A DNA stretch of 64,000 bases from Psychrobacillus sp042885655 (GCF_042885655.1 NZ_JBHVRO010000002.1:124001-188000), one strand, 5' to 3'; shown: positions 35,264 through 44,234, numbered from the stretch's first letter. Notes: generated by a model from the sequence alone, not told the origin. Numbers and translations are program-made.

Positions 35264-35357
35264 TTGAACCACTTGAACCACTCTATTAAAACTCTTTCAT
35301 ATAAAATAATAAATGTTATAAATAAGGAGTATAAAACAATTGGTTCAAATGGTTCAA
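35264..35357. other. Candidate replication origin: inverted iteron pairs around an AT tract
   Basis: TTGAACCA occurs at 35264-35271 and 35273-35280 (9-base phase). Its complement TGGTTCAA occurs at 35341-35348 and 35350-35357 (also 9-base phase). The 60 bases between have 10 G/C (17%). A degenerate copy CCGAACCA lies at 35209-35216. SaPI origins are described as short repeats flanking an AT-rich region at the 3' end of rep, which is exactly this position. Confidence 0.7.
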
Positions 35358-35589
35358 AAAAAGAAGTGGGTAATTGAACTCTTATTAGATTTTCCCGTAA
35401 ACCAAAATATAAACGGAGTAGAACAATGCAGCCTTTGAAATACTATATCTTCAATCAGAAGAATTAAGGCCAGGAGCAGGCTATACTTTGAATACTTTGT
35501 CTCCCGCTCTACAATTGATTATTTTAGTTACCTTTATATGGATAATGTGCACAGATTAATAGGTTCATTATGAAAGGGGAACTCTCAAT

Positions 35590-36060
35590 ATGCAATTAGA
35601 GAAAAAAAGAATCGGTCGAAAACCTCTTTACACCTATTGGCTGACTGAAAAAGGATTAAAACAAGTGAATGAATGGTCGGAAGAGGGATTAATTAATAAA
35701 CAAATTGCTAATAAAATAGGGATAAACGCTGCGACATTGTACGAGTGGCAAGACAGATTTCCCGATTTTGCCGATGCCATTAAGAAGGGCAAGAAGGTTA
35801 TTGATGAACAAGTAGAAAATTCGTTATTGAAGCGGGCAATAGGTTACAAATACGAAGAGGAAACATGGGGGAAGAATCATGCGGGTGAGATGGTTATAGT
35901 AAAACGAATTGTAAAATCACAAGCCCCAGACGTCACTGCACAGATCTTTTGGTTGAAGAATCGTCAACCTGAAAGATGGAGAGAGCGAGTGGAAATCAAA
36001 AATGAGCATGAAGGCACAATAAAAGTGGTAATGGGTGATATGGAGAAATGGAGTAAATAA
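35590..36060 (+). CDS. Phage terminase small subunit-like protein (TerS)
   Basis: A 156-residue protein. The N-terminal HTH (EGLINKQIANKIGINAATLY then EWQDRFPDFADAIKKGK) is followed by an oligomerisation helix region (VDEQ-type, LLKRAIGYKYEEE) and a tail ending in APDVTAQIFWLKNRQPERWR. This is the usual make-up of phage TerS, which recognises pac DNA. No terminase large subunit, portal or capsid gene follows, as in PICIs that redirect a helper's packaging machine. A transposase-like HTH function is less likely. Confidence 0.78.
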   Translation: MQLEKKRIGRKPLYTYWLTEKGLKQVNEWSEEGLINKQIANKIGINAATLYEWQDRFPDFADAIKKGKKVIDEQVENSLLKRAIGYKYEEETWGKNHAGEMVIVKRIVKSQAPDVTAQIFWLKNRQPERWRERVEIKNEHEGTIKVVMGDMEKWSK

Positions 36061-36091
36061 TAACACTAGACTAAATAATTGAGAGACAAAG

Positions 36092-36126
36092 AAAAACACC
36101 GACCAATCGTTCTGGGCGGTGTTTTT
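36092..36126 (+). terminator. Terminator after terS
   Basis: AAAAACACCG pairs with CGGTGTTTTT; the A/T tails allow termination on both strands. Confidence 0.8.
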
Positions 36127-36176
36127 AAAATGGATAAAATAAAATTTCTTATTTCACTAACAGGCGATATTTTCTG

Positions 36177-36851
36177 TTATACACTTACATTAATCAAACC
36201 ACTATGATTATTCTTTGGTGAATTCACTTCCGACGAAACAGGAAATGCTTCCATTAATTCAGCATCATATGGTGCTAATAAACTTTTCAGTTTGTATTTG
36301 TCTTGGAGTAACGGATTTAACCAGTCACTTTCATTCTCTCTTTTTATAATGACAGGCATGCGATTATGAATGCCCAACATTAATTCATTCGGCTCGGTTG
36401 TAAGTAGGGTACAGGAATGAAGGTTCTCTCCGCTAGGTGACTTCCACGTCTCCCATAACCCTGCAACTGCAAATACTTCATTCGATCTCAATTTGATCCG
36501 CATAGGTAATTTCCCTGCATCAGTCGTTTTCCATTCAAAGAAAGAGTCCATCGGTATTAAACAACGTCGTTTTATAAAAGATTGTCTAAAACTAGGTTTG
36601 TCATCGACCGTTTCGGATCTGGCGTTAATCATTTTATAACCTATTTTTTCATCTTTAGCCCATGAAGGTACCAGCCCCCATTTTAATTTACCCATTCGAT
36701 TATGTTCTCCATCACTGATAACTGCAGTAATTGATTGGGAAGGTGCGATATTATAGCTAGGTAGGTAAAGACTCTCCTCCACAGTGATGTCGATATCGAA
36801 ACGTTCAATTAAAGTATCAAAATTTGCAAATAAAGTATATCTACCGCACAA
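36177..36851 (-). CDS. SRAP/YedK-type abasic-site protein
   Basis: A 224-residue SRAP-family protein (HMCES/YedK). These proteins cross-link to abasic sites in single-stranded DNA through the N-terminal cysteine after methionine removal. The frame can be extended to ATG 36857, but TTG 36851 gives MCGRYTLF, places Cys at position 2 as chemistry requires, and is better spaced from GAGGTGG. Other conserved parts: NIAPSQ, WGLVPSWAKD, INARSETV, RCLIPMDSFFEW (Glu) and GIHNRMPVI (His). B. subtilis copies (YoqW, YobE) are phage-linked, so it may be island cargo. Confidence 0.9.
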   Translation of the reverse strand: MCGRYTLFANFDTLIERFDIDITVEESLYLPSYNIAPSQSITAVISDGEHNRMGKLKWGLVPSWAKDEKIGYKMINARSETVDDKPSFRQSFIKRRCLIPMDSFFEWKTTDAGKLPMRIKLRSNEVFAVAGLWETWKSPSGENLHSCTLLTTEPNELMLGIHNRMPVIIKRENESDWLNPLLQDKYKLKSLLAPYDAELMEAFPVSSEVNSPKNNHSGLINVSV

Positions 36852-37110
36852 ATTCATCCACCTCTTTGTCTTTTACATTAGTATAAATCGTTCTCCTATA
36901 TTAGTGGTAATGTGAAGAACAGTAAATTTTCATTGGTAATTTACAACATTGATTCAAATAATAATGGCCAGTTACTTGCTTAATAGAAGTTGATGATTTT
37001 TAGAGAAGGTATTTTGAACACTGGTAACGAATTTTTTCTAAAAGGAGGAATTCGTAGGGTATCGTTTACTCTTATTATGTGGAGCATCGCATGGCTAGCA
37101 GCAGGCACTA

Positions 37111-37142
37111 ATTAAGCTAATGGGTGCTTTACTTCAAGAAGG
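37111..37142. repeat. TTCAACTAA-family palindrome, degenerate
   Basis: ATTAAGCTAATGGGTGCTTT then ACTTCAAGAAGG: same core as the copies at 51038 and 46103. Confidence 0.55.
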
Positions 37143-37157
37143 AGTAAAACATTTTTT

Positions 37158-37192
37158 CTTATTCAACTAAAGGAACAGGTTAGTTTAATAAG
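37158..37192. repeat. TTCAACTAA-family palindrome
   Basis: CTTATTCAACTAA (37158-37170) faces TTAGTTTAATAAG (37180-37192) around AGGAACAGG, with one arm mismatch. Confidence 0.7.
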
Positions 37193-37298
37193 AGAATTGG
37201 AGATTTTATGTCGCATTTGAACCAAGCTGTGATTAGAACTGGTATTGAACTTTTCTTGTTTTCCACTTCGACAACTGAACTAGGTTTTTAAAAGAAAA

Positions 37299-37328
37299 GT
37301 GGTGAACCATTTACATCTGGTTCACCAC
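37299..37328 (-). terminator. Minus-strand terminator after broken frame
   Basis: GTGGTGAACCA pairs with TGGTTCACCAC; on the minus strand TTTTCTTTT follows. The only upstream candidate is the interrupted frame at 37359-37574. Confidence 0.65.
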
Positions 37329-37684
37329 TCTCAAATCTTATTACGATAAATTTAATTAGTCAAAATTAGTTGAAACCGTATCTATGCCTGGTGTAAAAGA
37401 AGCAAATTCTGTTATTTCAAAGATGATAAAAATAGTTCAGGTACAACCTACACTAATAGTTACATTACCGAAAGCTGTAATCTTGCTTACATTTTCCAAA
37501 ACAAGGATAGAATCATCCATCACTTTTCTTATAACAATCTGGAAAAAGACATTTTTTTCAAAAACTAAATCAAACTAGCTCACCACTACTATTGTTGCTT
37601 GACAAAATTAGTAAGTGATGAAGAAGTAGCCGTAGATTAATGAACAGTTCAACAACCGTAGTTTCCTTTAAATAACAAAAAAAG

Positions 37685-37725
37685 ACTAGAACAATATCAG
37701 ACTTTCCTGACTGATTTGGATCTAG
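37685..37725 (-). repeat. Conserved-loop hairpin, copy 1 (also likely ger operon terminator)
   Basis: CTAGA...TCTAG outer and ATCAG...CTGAT inner stems enclose ACTTTCCTGA. On the minus strand a TCTTTTTTTG tract follows, about 240 bases after the last ger gene. It shares its loop with the hairpin at 50520-50559. Confidence 0.65.
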
Positions 37726-37959
37726 TTTGTAAAGTATGAACGGCAATTTGGTGTTTATTACTCAGTAATTTATTCCAAGCAGGGACTTACCTCGAAGTTA
37801 TTTTATATCTTAATCGAAAGATTGATATGTATGTAAGGCAATAACCTAAATAATTGTTGTCCTACTTTGAAATTAGAATGGGCAAGCCGTGAGCTAAAAC
37901 CAAGAAGATTATGTACAAACAAACCAATAGAACTGTATAGTAATATACTTACATATTTT

Positions 37960-38190
37960 TTATCTCTGTTGTTTCTTTTTTCTTTTTTTATAAAAAGTAC
38001 GTACTGGACCAACAACCATGAGAACTATTAAGAGAAAGAAAATAACTATTTCTGTTACTTCCATTACCAGAAAAGGTCTAATAGCATTATTAATGGAGGT
38101 GTTTAGGTCAAATCCTAAAAGAATGTCCATGCATAGAGAAAAAACAGTTAAAAAGACGAACATCAGAATAGAAATACCGATTATTTTCAT
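37960..38190 (-). CDS. Small two-TM protein, germinant-receptor D-subunit-like
   Basis: A 76-residue protein with two hydrophobic segments (about 3-25 and 45-63) and a very basic tail (YKKRKKKQQR). It is the last gene of the leftward gerX operon, 51 bases after gerXB. Several Ger operons carry a fourth, two-TM gene of this size (D subunits) that modulates receptor function. Homology was not tested; the assignment rests on position, size and topology. Confidence 0.65.
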   Translation of the reverse strand: MKIIGISILMFVFLTVFSLCMDILLGFDLNTSINNAIRPFLVMEVTEIVIFFLLIVLMVVGPVRTFYKKRKKKQQR

Positions 38191-38241
38191 TTTTTATCAC
38201 GCTCCACTAAACGATACTTCTTTTTTGGAAATAAATTTTTT

Positions 38242-39345
38242 CTATGCTTGCTTTTCTTTTTTTTTGTTCTTAATAAATGCAATCAAAAGTAACAGAATTG
38301 GAATAATTACTTGAAGCGGGAGATGCAAATAAAGGGTAATAACATGAAGCCCTTCTTTAACATGTTCAGAAAAATTACTGGCGATTGTTATGGATAGAAT
38401 CAGGATGGCTAGTCCTAATGGGAAAGCTAATCGTGCGGATTCTTTGACTTTAAATAAATTGGCTGTTCCTACTACAGATGCATAGAGAAACACACACATT
38501 TTAAAAAATACACCGATAACCGTTATTAATATAAAATAAACATCTAACCGTTCTAAAAAACCGGCTACTTCAATTGTTTGTATAGTAGAAAGAAGGGGGA
38601 AGGGTGAACGGGTAATGTTATTTACACCAAGTACACTAACATTTATGGCCATGACTGAAGCTAATATGAGCCCGCTTAATCCTATTGCTAATAAACCAAT
38701 TCGTTTCACTTTTTTCGGTCGATTTAAATAGGGGAGGATCATAGCAAATATAATCACCTCACCAAATGGAAAGTACAGGGTTTGAGTAAATGTCGTTTTT
38801 ATAACAGGTTTGATACCTTCTTCAAGCACAGGTTCTAAATTAGAAATTTGTATTATCCCGGAAAAAACTATTAAAAAAAGACCGCTAAACCCAAGTAAAA
38901 AGATTAGAACAAATAGTAATTCACTTGTTCGCGCTAAAACCTCAATACCCTTACGAATTGTATATATAACTAAAAGAACCATCAATGTATTCAAAATAAA
39001 CAAAGGAGCTTCCCAATAAAAGGATGTAATTAGCATTTCTCCGAAATCCCTCAACACTCTTGCAGAAAGATAGATAAAATAGAGTACGTAAATGAAGGCC
39101 AATATTTTTCCAAAAAAACTTCCTATAATTTTTTGTATATATTCAGTAGGAGGTGTGTCTGGATAATAGGAGTAGAGACCATGATAGACCAAATATAAGC
39201 AAAAACCACCAACCATACCGATCAAAATAGCAAGCCATGCATCCTGATTTGCTTCTATTGCAATAGGTACCAACAAGGCACTACCAAGTTCAAACAAGAC
39301 AATTAGAATGAATAGCTGATATGCGCTGATTTTTGCCTTTTCCAA
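38242..39345 (-). CDS. Spore germinant receptor B subunit (GerB family permease)
   Basis: A 367-residue integral membrane protein of the GerAB/APC-like endospore permease family (PF03845), with about ten hydrophobic helices and an all-basic C-terminal end (KNKKKEKQA). It binds the germinant in the spore inner membrane. TTG 39345 is preceded by GGAGTG at 8 bases, giving MEKAKISAYQLFILI, the expected family start. Third gene of gerXA-XC-XB. Confidence 0.92.
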   Translation of the reverse strand: MEKAKISAYQLFILIVLFELGSALLVPIAIEANQDAWLAILIGMVGGFCLYLVYHGLYSYYPDTPPTEYIQKIIGSFFGKILAFIYVLYFIYLSARVLRDFGEMLITSFYWEAPLFILNTLMVLLVIYTIRKGIEVLARTSELLFVLIFLLGFSGLFLIVFSGIIQISNLEPVLEEGIKPVIKTTFTQTLYFPFGEVIIFAMILPYLNRPKKVKRIGLLAIGLSGLILASVMAINVSVLGVNNITRSPFPLLSTIQTIEVAGFLERLDVYFILITVIGVFFKMCVFLYASVVGTANLFKVKESARLAFPLGLAILILSITIASNFSEHVKEGLHVITLYLHLPLQVIIPILLLLIAFIKNKKKEKQA

Positions 39346-39371
39346 TGATTTTTCACTCCATTTCTTGACAA

Positions 39372-40589
39372 TTATTGTTTCATATCTGAAAGATATGAAT
39401 TAGTTCTATTACCAGAACGTCGTATAAATGCTTCTACCTTCACATTTACCTTTAAGTTTGGAAAATATGTGTCATTCCAATCGTTCTTCATCTTTTTCCA
39501 TTTTTCTGGATCAGAACGATGAACCACTTCCCCAAATCCAAAAATATCTGATTTGTTTTGCTGCGTTCTTGTAACAGTGTTTGCTAATTGCTTTTTAATT
39601 TCTTTTTCTAATTCCTTTTCTATATCCAAAATCTCATAAGGATCTGTTAGATCAATTTGTGACCTTACTTCGCGAATATCACCTTCCGCACGTACATTAA
39701 CTGTAATGACAGGGAGGTCGTTTGTTGTATCAGCTGAGACTTTTGTTTTTTGACGGACCACGTTGTAAGTCAAGGTGTTTTTCTGTCCTTTCCAGTCTAA
39801 TATCACATCTGTCTGTTGGATTTTATCCAAGATCCATACTACTCCTCTAGACATCTCACCTTGATACCAGTCAACCAACTTTCCTTCTTTAAAAATGGCC
39901 AGTCCGTCAGATTCAAGAGTGGTATCCAGTTCAGACTGTTGAATATTTTCCATCTTTTTTCCTTGTTGGATATCTCCTTTTAAGCTAAATCCGCTAATAA
40001 CTGTTTCTTTCCCTGCAGAGGTGAGAGTAGTAATAACGTCCTGAAGGGTAACTTCCATACTTTCTCCTCTTGCTCTTTCTGTAGTCTGTAAAGTTCCGGT
40101 CACTTTCTCGGCTGGAATCGTATCAATGGCAGTCAAAGATTTAAGAAGATCACCTGCTTTTGTTTGATGGGATATTACAACCCTTGACGTCATTCGAATT
40201 TCTGGATCACGTTCAAATGCATCTAAAATATCTGTAATGCCTTCTTCTTTTGCTAACTCCTCACTAATAACAATTAGATTTGCATGTGCGTGATATAGCC
40301 TTCTTGAGATTTTAGATGTCGCATGGAAATGTGCTTCCAAAACACTGTCTCCCATAGCTGTGTAAACGGTAACTGTGGGGCTTTGGCCACTTCCTCCACC
40401 TTGAAGTCCTCCCGCTACGTTTCTAGGATTGACAAGTTGAATGGTCTTGACATACTTACCCTCTTCATTTTTGTCAATCGCCATGGCAGATATTATCGCT
40501 AGTTCATTTAACTCTTTTTGACTCCAACACCCTGAGATGAAAACTGTGCTTGTAATAATCAAGAAAAGAAGAATCCATTTATGATTCAT
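39372..40589 (-). CDS. Spore germinant receptor C subunit (lipoprotein)
   Basis: A 405-residue GerAC-family lipoprotein. The signal peptide is NHKWILLFLIITSTVFISGC with lipobox ISGC, followed by WSQKELNELAIISAMAID, the family opening. The rest is the three-domain extracellular body. ATG 40589 is used; an in-frame GTG at 40598 lies within the AAAGGTG ribosome site. It overlaps the A-subunit end by 11 bases, so synthesis is coupled. Confidence 0.92.
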   Translation of the reverse strand: MNHKWILLFLIITSTVFISGCWSQKELNELAIISAMAIDKNEEGKYVKTIQLVNPRNVAGGLQGGGSGQSPTVTVYTAMGDSVLEAHFHATSKISRRLYHAHANLIVISEELAKEEGITDILDAFERDPEIRMTSRVVISHQTKAGDLLKSLTAIDTIPAEKVTGTLQTTERARGESMEVTLQDVITTLTSAGKETVISGFSLKGDIQQGKKMENIQQSELDTTLESDGLAIFKEGKLVDWYQGEMSRGVVWILDKIQQTDVILDWKGQKNTLTYNVVRQKTKVSADTTNDLPVITVNVRAEGDIREVRSQIDLTDPYEILDIEKELEKEIKKQLANTVTRTQQNKSDIFGFGEVVHRSDPEKWKKMKNDWNDTYFPNLKVNVKVEAFIRRSGNRTNSYLSDMKQ

Positions 40590-42219
40590 TCCGTTCACCT
40601 TTTTCCATGTTAATAGTATTTTTCATAATACGAGTACGAGGAGGCTGTGGTTTCTGATCTTCCCCTTGACTAACCCTGTTTTGGCCGCTCATCAATCGTG
40701 GTCTTTTCTTGTAAGCCCAAATTGGTCTTCGGAAAATGGTATCACCTGCTTCCTCACGGATGAATGGTGCAAGAGGTGACATATATGGAACACCGAACGA
40801 ACGCAGGCTGCATAAGTGAACTATCAGCAGAATAAACACTAGAATAATTCCATAAAAACCAAATGTTGCTGCACTGACCATAAAAATAAATCTAACCAAA
40901 CGGGCAGATATTGCAACTGCATAGGAAGGGGTCGCAAAACTGGCTATTGCTGTCAAAGAGACTACTATTACCATTGCAGGTGACACAATGCCAGCCTGTA
41001 TCGCTGCCTGTCCAATGACAAGTGCTCCTACTATAGATATAGTGGAACCCATAGCTTTAGGCATGCGAATGCCGGCTTCTCTTAAAATTTCAAAAGTTAT
41101 TTCCATTATGAGTGCTTCAATAAATGCTGGAAACGGAACAGATTCCCTTTGTGCAGCAATAATAATAACCAATTTTGTTGGAATCATCTCCTGATGAAAG
41201 GTGGTAGCTGCGATGTATATAGCAGGGCCGACAAGGGATATTAAGAAGATCACAATACGTAAAAAGCGAATAGCTGTTGAGATATCAAAACGTTCATAAT
41301 AATCTTCAACTGATTGAAAAAAATCTAGAAATAGGGCAGGTACCAGCAAAACAAAAGGAGTCCCATTTACAAAAATGGCAATCCTACCTTCTAATAAATT
41401 TCCCGCGACACTATCTGGCCTCTCTGTATGATGTATAGTAGGAAAAGTAGTATTTGTTTGATCTTCTATTAGCTGTTCAATATATCCGGATTCTAAGATG
41501 CCATCAATGTTTATTCTTTTTAAACGTTTACGTACTTCTTCTATGATTTCATTCTTTGCGATGCCATTTATATACATAATTGAAACTTCTGTATTTGTCA
41601 TTTTGCCAATATTAATGGACTCAACCCATAAATCTGTATTGTTAATTATTCGACGAACCATAGCTATATTTGTCTCTATTGACTCGTTAAACGCTTCTTT
41701 AGAACCTCGAATAGAAACATTTGTAGTAGATTCCTGAACAGACCGTCTCTGTCCACCTTGTGTGCTCGAACAAATCCCTTTGCTTATTCCATCGATGAGA
41801 GTAATAGTTTCACCCGACATTAATGCAGTATATAGTTGTTCCCAGTCACTAACTACTTTAATTCCGCCTACAGCAATTACATCTTCGGTAAGAACTTCTA
41901 ACACGTCTTGTGATATGAACTTTTCATTTAAATTTTGGTTATTCATAATTGAATCGATTACAAAATCGTTAACCAATTGATTGTCAACCAATCCTTTTAC
42001 ATATAAAATAGCCATTTTTATATTGGAATTATGACCAATTTTTAACGGGCGGATAATGATATCTGAACTGTTTCCTGTTTTTTGTTTAATGACTTCAAGA
42101 TTCTTGGACAAAGAGCTTTCAATGAGGTTGGGTGGTCTATTGTTAGATTGATTTTGATTGTTTATCTCTTGAATCTTTCTATCGTTTTTTTGATTCTTTC
42201 GTTTTAAAAATGAAAACAT
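40579..42219 (-). CDS. Spore germinant receptor A subunit
   Basis: A 546-residue GerAA-family protein (PF03323): a soluble N-terminal region (about 1-290, with charged, Asn-rich first 50 residues), then a membrane region of four to six helices containing the hallmark RESVPFPAFIEALIMEITFE and PMTSAP-like ISIVGALVIGQAAIQAGI segments. It forms the oligomeric ion-channel subunit of the receptor. First gene of the operon; expected to be forespore (sigma-G) expressed, though I did not define a promoter. Confidence 0.93.
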   Translation of the reverse strand: MFSFLKRKNQKNDRKIQEINNQNQSNNRPPNLIESSLSKNLEVIKQKTGNSSDIIIRPLKIGHNSNIKMAILYVKGLVDNQLVNDFVIDSIMNNQNLNEKFISQDVLEVLTEDVIAVGGIKVVSDWEQLYTALMSGETITLIDGISKGICSSTQGGQRRSVQESTTNVSIRGSKEAFNESIETNIAMVRRIINNTDLWVESINIGKMTNTEVSIMYINGIAKNEIIEEVRKRLKRINIDGILESGYIEQLIEDQTNTTFPTIHHTERPDSVAGNLLEGRIAIFVNGTPFVLLVPALFLDFFQSVEDYYERFDISTAIRFLRIVIFLISLVGPAIYIAATTFHQEMIPTKLVIIIAAQRESVPFPAFIEALIMEITFEILREAGIRMPKAMGSTISIVGALVIGQAAIQAGIVSPAMVIVVSLTAIASFATPSYAVAISARLVRFIFMVSAATFGFYGIILVFILLIVHLCSLRSFGVPYMSPLAPFIREEAGDTIFRRPIWAYKKRPRLMSGQNRVSQGEDQKPQPPRTRIMKNTINMEKGERNES

Positions 42220-42440
42220 AGCTCAAATACCTTTCTTTTTCAACCCATTTTGTTCAAGATAGAACCTTTTTAAACAAAATGGAAAAAGATTAGTCATGAA
42301 TAAAAATCCAATGAGAGATTTCTCAGAAAGATTTTAAAACTTTTTTTATAATACACACCATTTAAAAACCTCAATTATACTGAATAAAACCTCATTTTTG
42401 GGGTAATATTCAATTGATGAAAAAATTCGGAGGTGGAGGA

Positions 42441-42647
42441 ATGTTTGAAAAAAAATTAGCACTTCATGAAATTTTGGAATTTCATGAAGTAATAAATTTT
42501 AAGACAGTATGTTTACTTAAATCTAAAATGATGCAAGGTATCGTTTTTGACCAAGATCTTAAAGCACTAATGGAGAAGGACGTAAAACAATCTATACCAG
42601 CTTTAACTGCAATGGTTAAATTATATTCAAATTCTGAGTTAAAATAA
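42441..42647 (+). CDS. YraG/YraE-like small spore protein
   Basis: A 68-residue protein (MFEKKLALHEILEFHEVINF, KTVCLLKSKMMQGIVFDQDL). Start ATG 42441 has GGAGGTGGAGG directly upstream; an earlier ATG 42414 lacks a site. Composition and position (before a CotF-like gene and an alcohol dehydrogenase) match the B. subtilis yraG-yraF-adhB-yraE-yraD cluster of spore proteins, where small YraG/YraE are companions of the coat proteins. Confidence 0.7.
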   Translation: MFEKKLALHEILEFHEVINFKTVCLLKSKMMQGIVFDQDLKALMEKDVKQSIPALTAMVKLYSNSELK

Positions 42648-42663
42648 TCGGAGGTCGGTTCGT

Positions 42664-43026
42664 ATGAATGACTATTTAGATCCTATAAATTCTGTTGGCA
42701 TGCCTGAACTTACTGATTCAGGTATTGCCCTTGAATTTTTGCTATCAACAAAAACTGGAGTTAGAAATCTTTCAATTGCATTGACAGAAACAGCAACACC
42801 TACAATTAGAAAATTATTACAGGAACAACTTGATGTAACCATTGCCTTATATTTCGATATTGCAGATCTCATGATGAAAAAACAATGGTTAAACCCATAC
42901 GATTTGGAACTTCAAAAACAATTGGATATAAAATCTGCTCAAAATGCAGTAGATATAGCTAATTTAAATCTCTTTCCGGGCGTTACAAACCGGAAAGGAA
43001 TGTTTCCAAGCCCACCGAAGAAATAA
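42664..43026 (+). CDS. YraF/YraD-like CotF-family spore coat protein
   Basis: A 120-residue CotF-type helical protein: GIALEFLLSTKTGVRNLSIA, LTETATPTIRKLLQEQLDVT, then YFDIADLMMKKQWLNPYDLE. This spacing is the family's C-terminal core. Second gene of a three-gene operon, 16 bases after the first, ribosome site CGGAGGT. Likely deposited in the spore coat. Confidence 0.78.
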   Translation: MNDYLDPINSVGMPELTDSGIALEFLLSTKTGVRNLSIALTETATPTIRKLLQEQLDVTIALYFDIADLMMKKQWLNPYDLELQKQLDIKSAQNAVDIANLNLFPGVTNRKGMFPSPPKK

Positions 43027-43050
43027 TGAATAAAGAAGGAGATTTAAATA

Positions 43051-44187
43051 ATGAAAGCTGTTACTTTTCAAGGTGTTAAAAATGTTCAGGTAAAGAACGT
43101 GAAAGATCCAAGCATCCAAAAAGTGGATGATATCATAGTTAAACTGACTACTACTGCCATTTGCGGATCAGACTTACACTTAATTCATGGGATGATACCA
43201 AACCTTGGAGAGGATTATGTTATTGGACATGAACCTATGGGAATTGTAGAAGAAGTCGGTAAGGATGTAACGAAAGTTAAAAAAGGGGACCGCGTTATCA
43301 TCCCATTTAATATAGCATGTGGTCAGTGTTGGTACTGTAATCATGAATTAGAAAGTCAATGTGACAATGCGAATGAAAATGGAGAAATGGGCGCATATTT
43401 TGGCTACTCAGACACGACGGGAGGGTTCCCAGGTGGTCAAGCGGAATTTATGCGAGTTCCATATGCTAATTTTACCCCTTTTAAGATTCCAGAAAACAGT
43501 GAAGTAGCAGATGAAAGTTTAGTGTTACTTGCAGATGCTGCAAGTACAGCATTTTGGAGTGTAGACAATGCGGGAGTGAAAGCAGGGGATACGGTTGTAA
43601 TTTTAGGATGCGGTCCAGTTGGTCTGTTAGCACAAAAATTCGCGTGGTTAAAAGGTGCGAAAAGAGTAATTGCAGTTGATTACGTTAGTTATCGTTTAAA
43701 ACATGCAAAACGTACGAATAACGTGGAGATTGTTAACTTTGAAGATCATGAAAATTGTGGTGAATATTTAAGAGAAATAACACAGGGGGGAGCAGATGTA
43801 GTCATTGACTGCGTAGGAATGAGTGGAAAAATGACTCCACTGGAATTTCTTGCATCTGGTCTAAAATTACAAGGAGGAGCAATGGGAGCTCTAGTAATTG
43901 CAAGTCAAGCTGTTCGAAAAGGTGGAACAATTCAAATTACAGGAGTTTACGGGGCACGTTATAATGCATTCCCATTAGGTGACATCTTTCAACGAAATGT
44001 GAATATTAGGACTGGCCAAGCTCCAGTTATTCACTACATGCCGCATTTATATAATTTAATTGCGGAAGGTAAGGTTGATCCAAGCGATATTGTCACTCAT
44101 GTACTTCCTTTAGATCAAGCTAAGCATGGCTATGAAGTTTTTGACACCAAAATGGAAGACTGTATAAAAGTTGTGCTAAAACCGTAA
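43051..44187 (+). CDS. adhB: Zinc-dependent alcohol dehydrogenase, AdhB-like
   Basis: A 378-residue medium-chain dehydrogenase. Catalytic zinc ligands: CGSDLH (Cys) and GHEPMG (His-Glu). Structural zinc cysteines lie in CGQCWYCNHELESQC; the NAD loop is LGCGPVGLLAQKF. An insertion (GAYFGYSDTTGGFPGGQAEF) is typical of the formaldehyde-dehydrogenase-like AdhB group. Length equals B. subtilis AdhB, which sits in the same yra cluster. Third gene of the operon, with GAAGGAG. Confidence 0.85.
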   Translation: MKAVTFQGVKNVQVKNVKDPSIQKVDDIIVKLTTTAICGSDLHLIHGMIPNLGEDYVIGHEPMGIVEEVGKDVTKVKKGDRVIIPFNIACGQCWYCNHELESQCDNANENGEMGAYFGYSDTTGGFPGGQAEFMRVPYANFTPFKIPENSEVADESLVLLADAASTAFWSVDNAGVKAGDTVVILGCGPVGLLAQKFAWLKGAKRVIAVDYVSYRLKHAKRTNNVEIVNFEDHENCGEYLREITQGGADVVIDCVGMSGKMTPLEFLASGLKLQGGAMGALVIASQAVRKGGTIQITGVYGARYNAFPLGDIFQRNVNIRTGQAPVIHYMPHLYNLIAEGKVDPSDIVTHVLPLDQAKHGYEVFDTKMEDCIKVVLKP

Positions 44188-44207
44188 ATATAGCGGGTTA
44201 GTTTTCG

Positions 44208-44234
44208 AGCATCTCTTATGAGGTGCTTTTTTTT
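44208..44234 (+). terminator. Terminator of yra-adhB operon
   Basis: AGCATCTC pairs with GAGGTGCT around TTAT, followed by TTTTTTT. Confidence 0.85.

Larger units (their letters stand above)
36852..37959. other. Gene-poor stretch with repeats and a broken frame
   Basis: No confident gene. It contains two palindromic repeats (37111-37192) and a 27-codon frame (37208-37291) with GGAG but no other support. A minus-strand frame (37574 to 37359) of 72 codons is interrupted by one TGA at 37437-37439 and ends 28 bases before a minus-strand terminator, which suggests a decayed leftward gene (pieces: VLENVSKITAFGNVTISVG, EFASFTPGIDTVSTNFD). A conserved-loop hairpin lies at 37685-37725. Confidence 0.5.

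Noticed and set aside
35264..35357. CRISPR-like spaced repeats
   Set aside because: Units are 8 bases, only four, in inverted pairs, with no spacer-sized regular gaps and no cas genes; iterons explain them better.
29906..37000. attL/attR direct repeats for the island
   Set aside because: I compared the sequence beside the int stop with 35.2-37.0 kb and found no convincing shared core; the boundaries stay undefined.
37803..38015. Minus-strand 70-codon frame next to the ger operon
   Set aside because: It overlaps the end of the better-supported two-TM gene in another phase and has no ribosome site.
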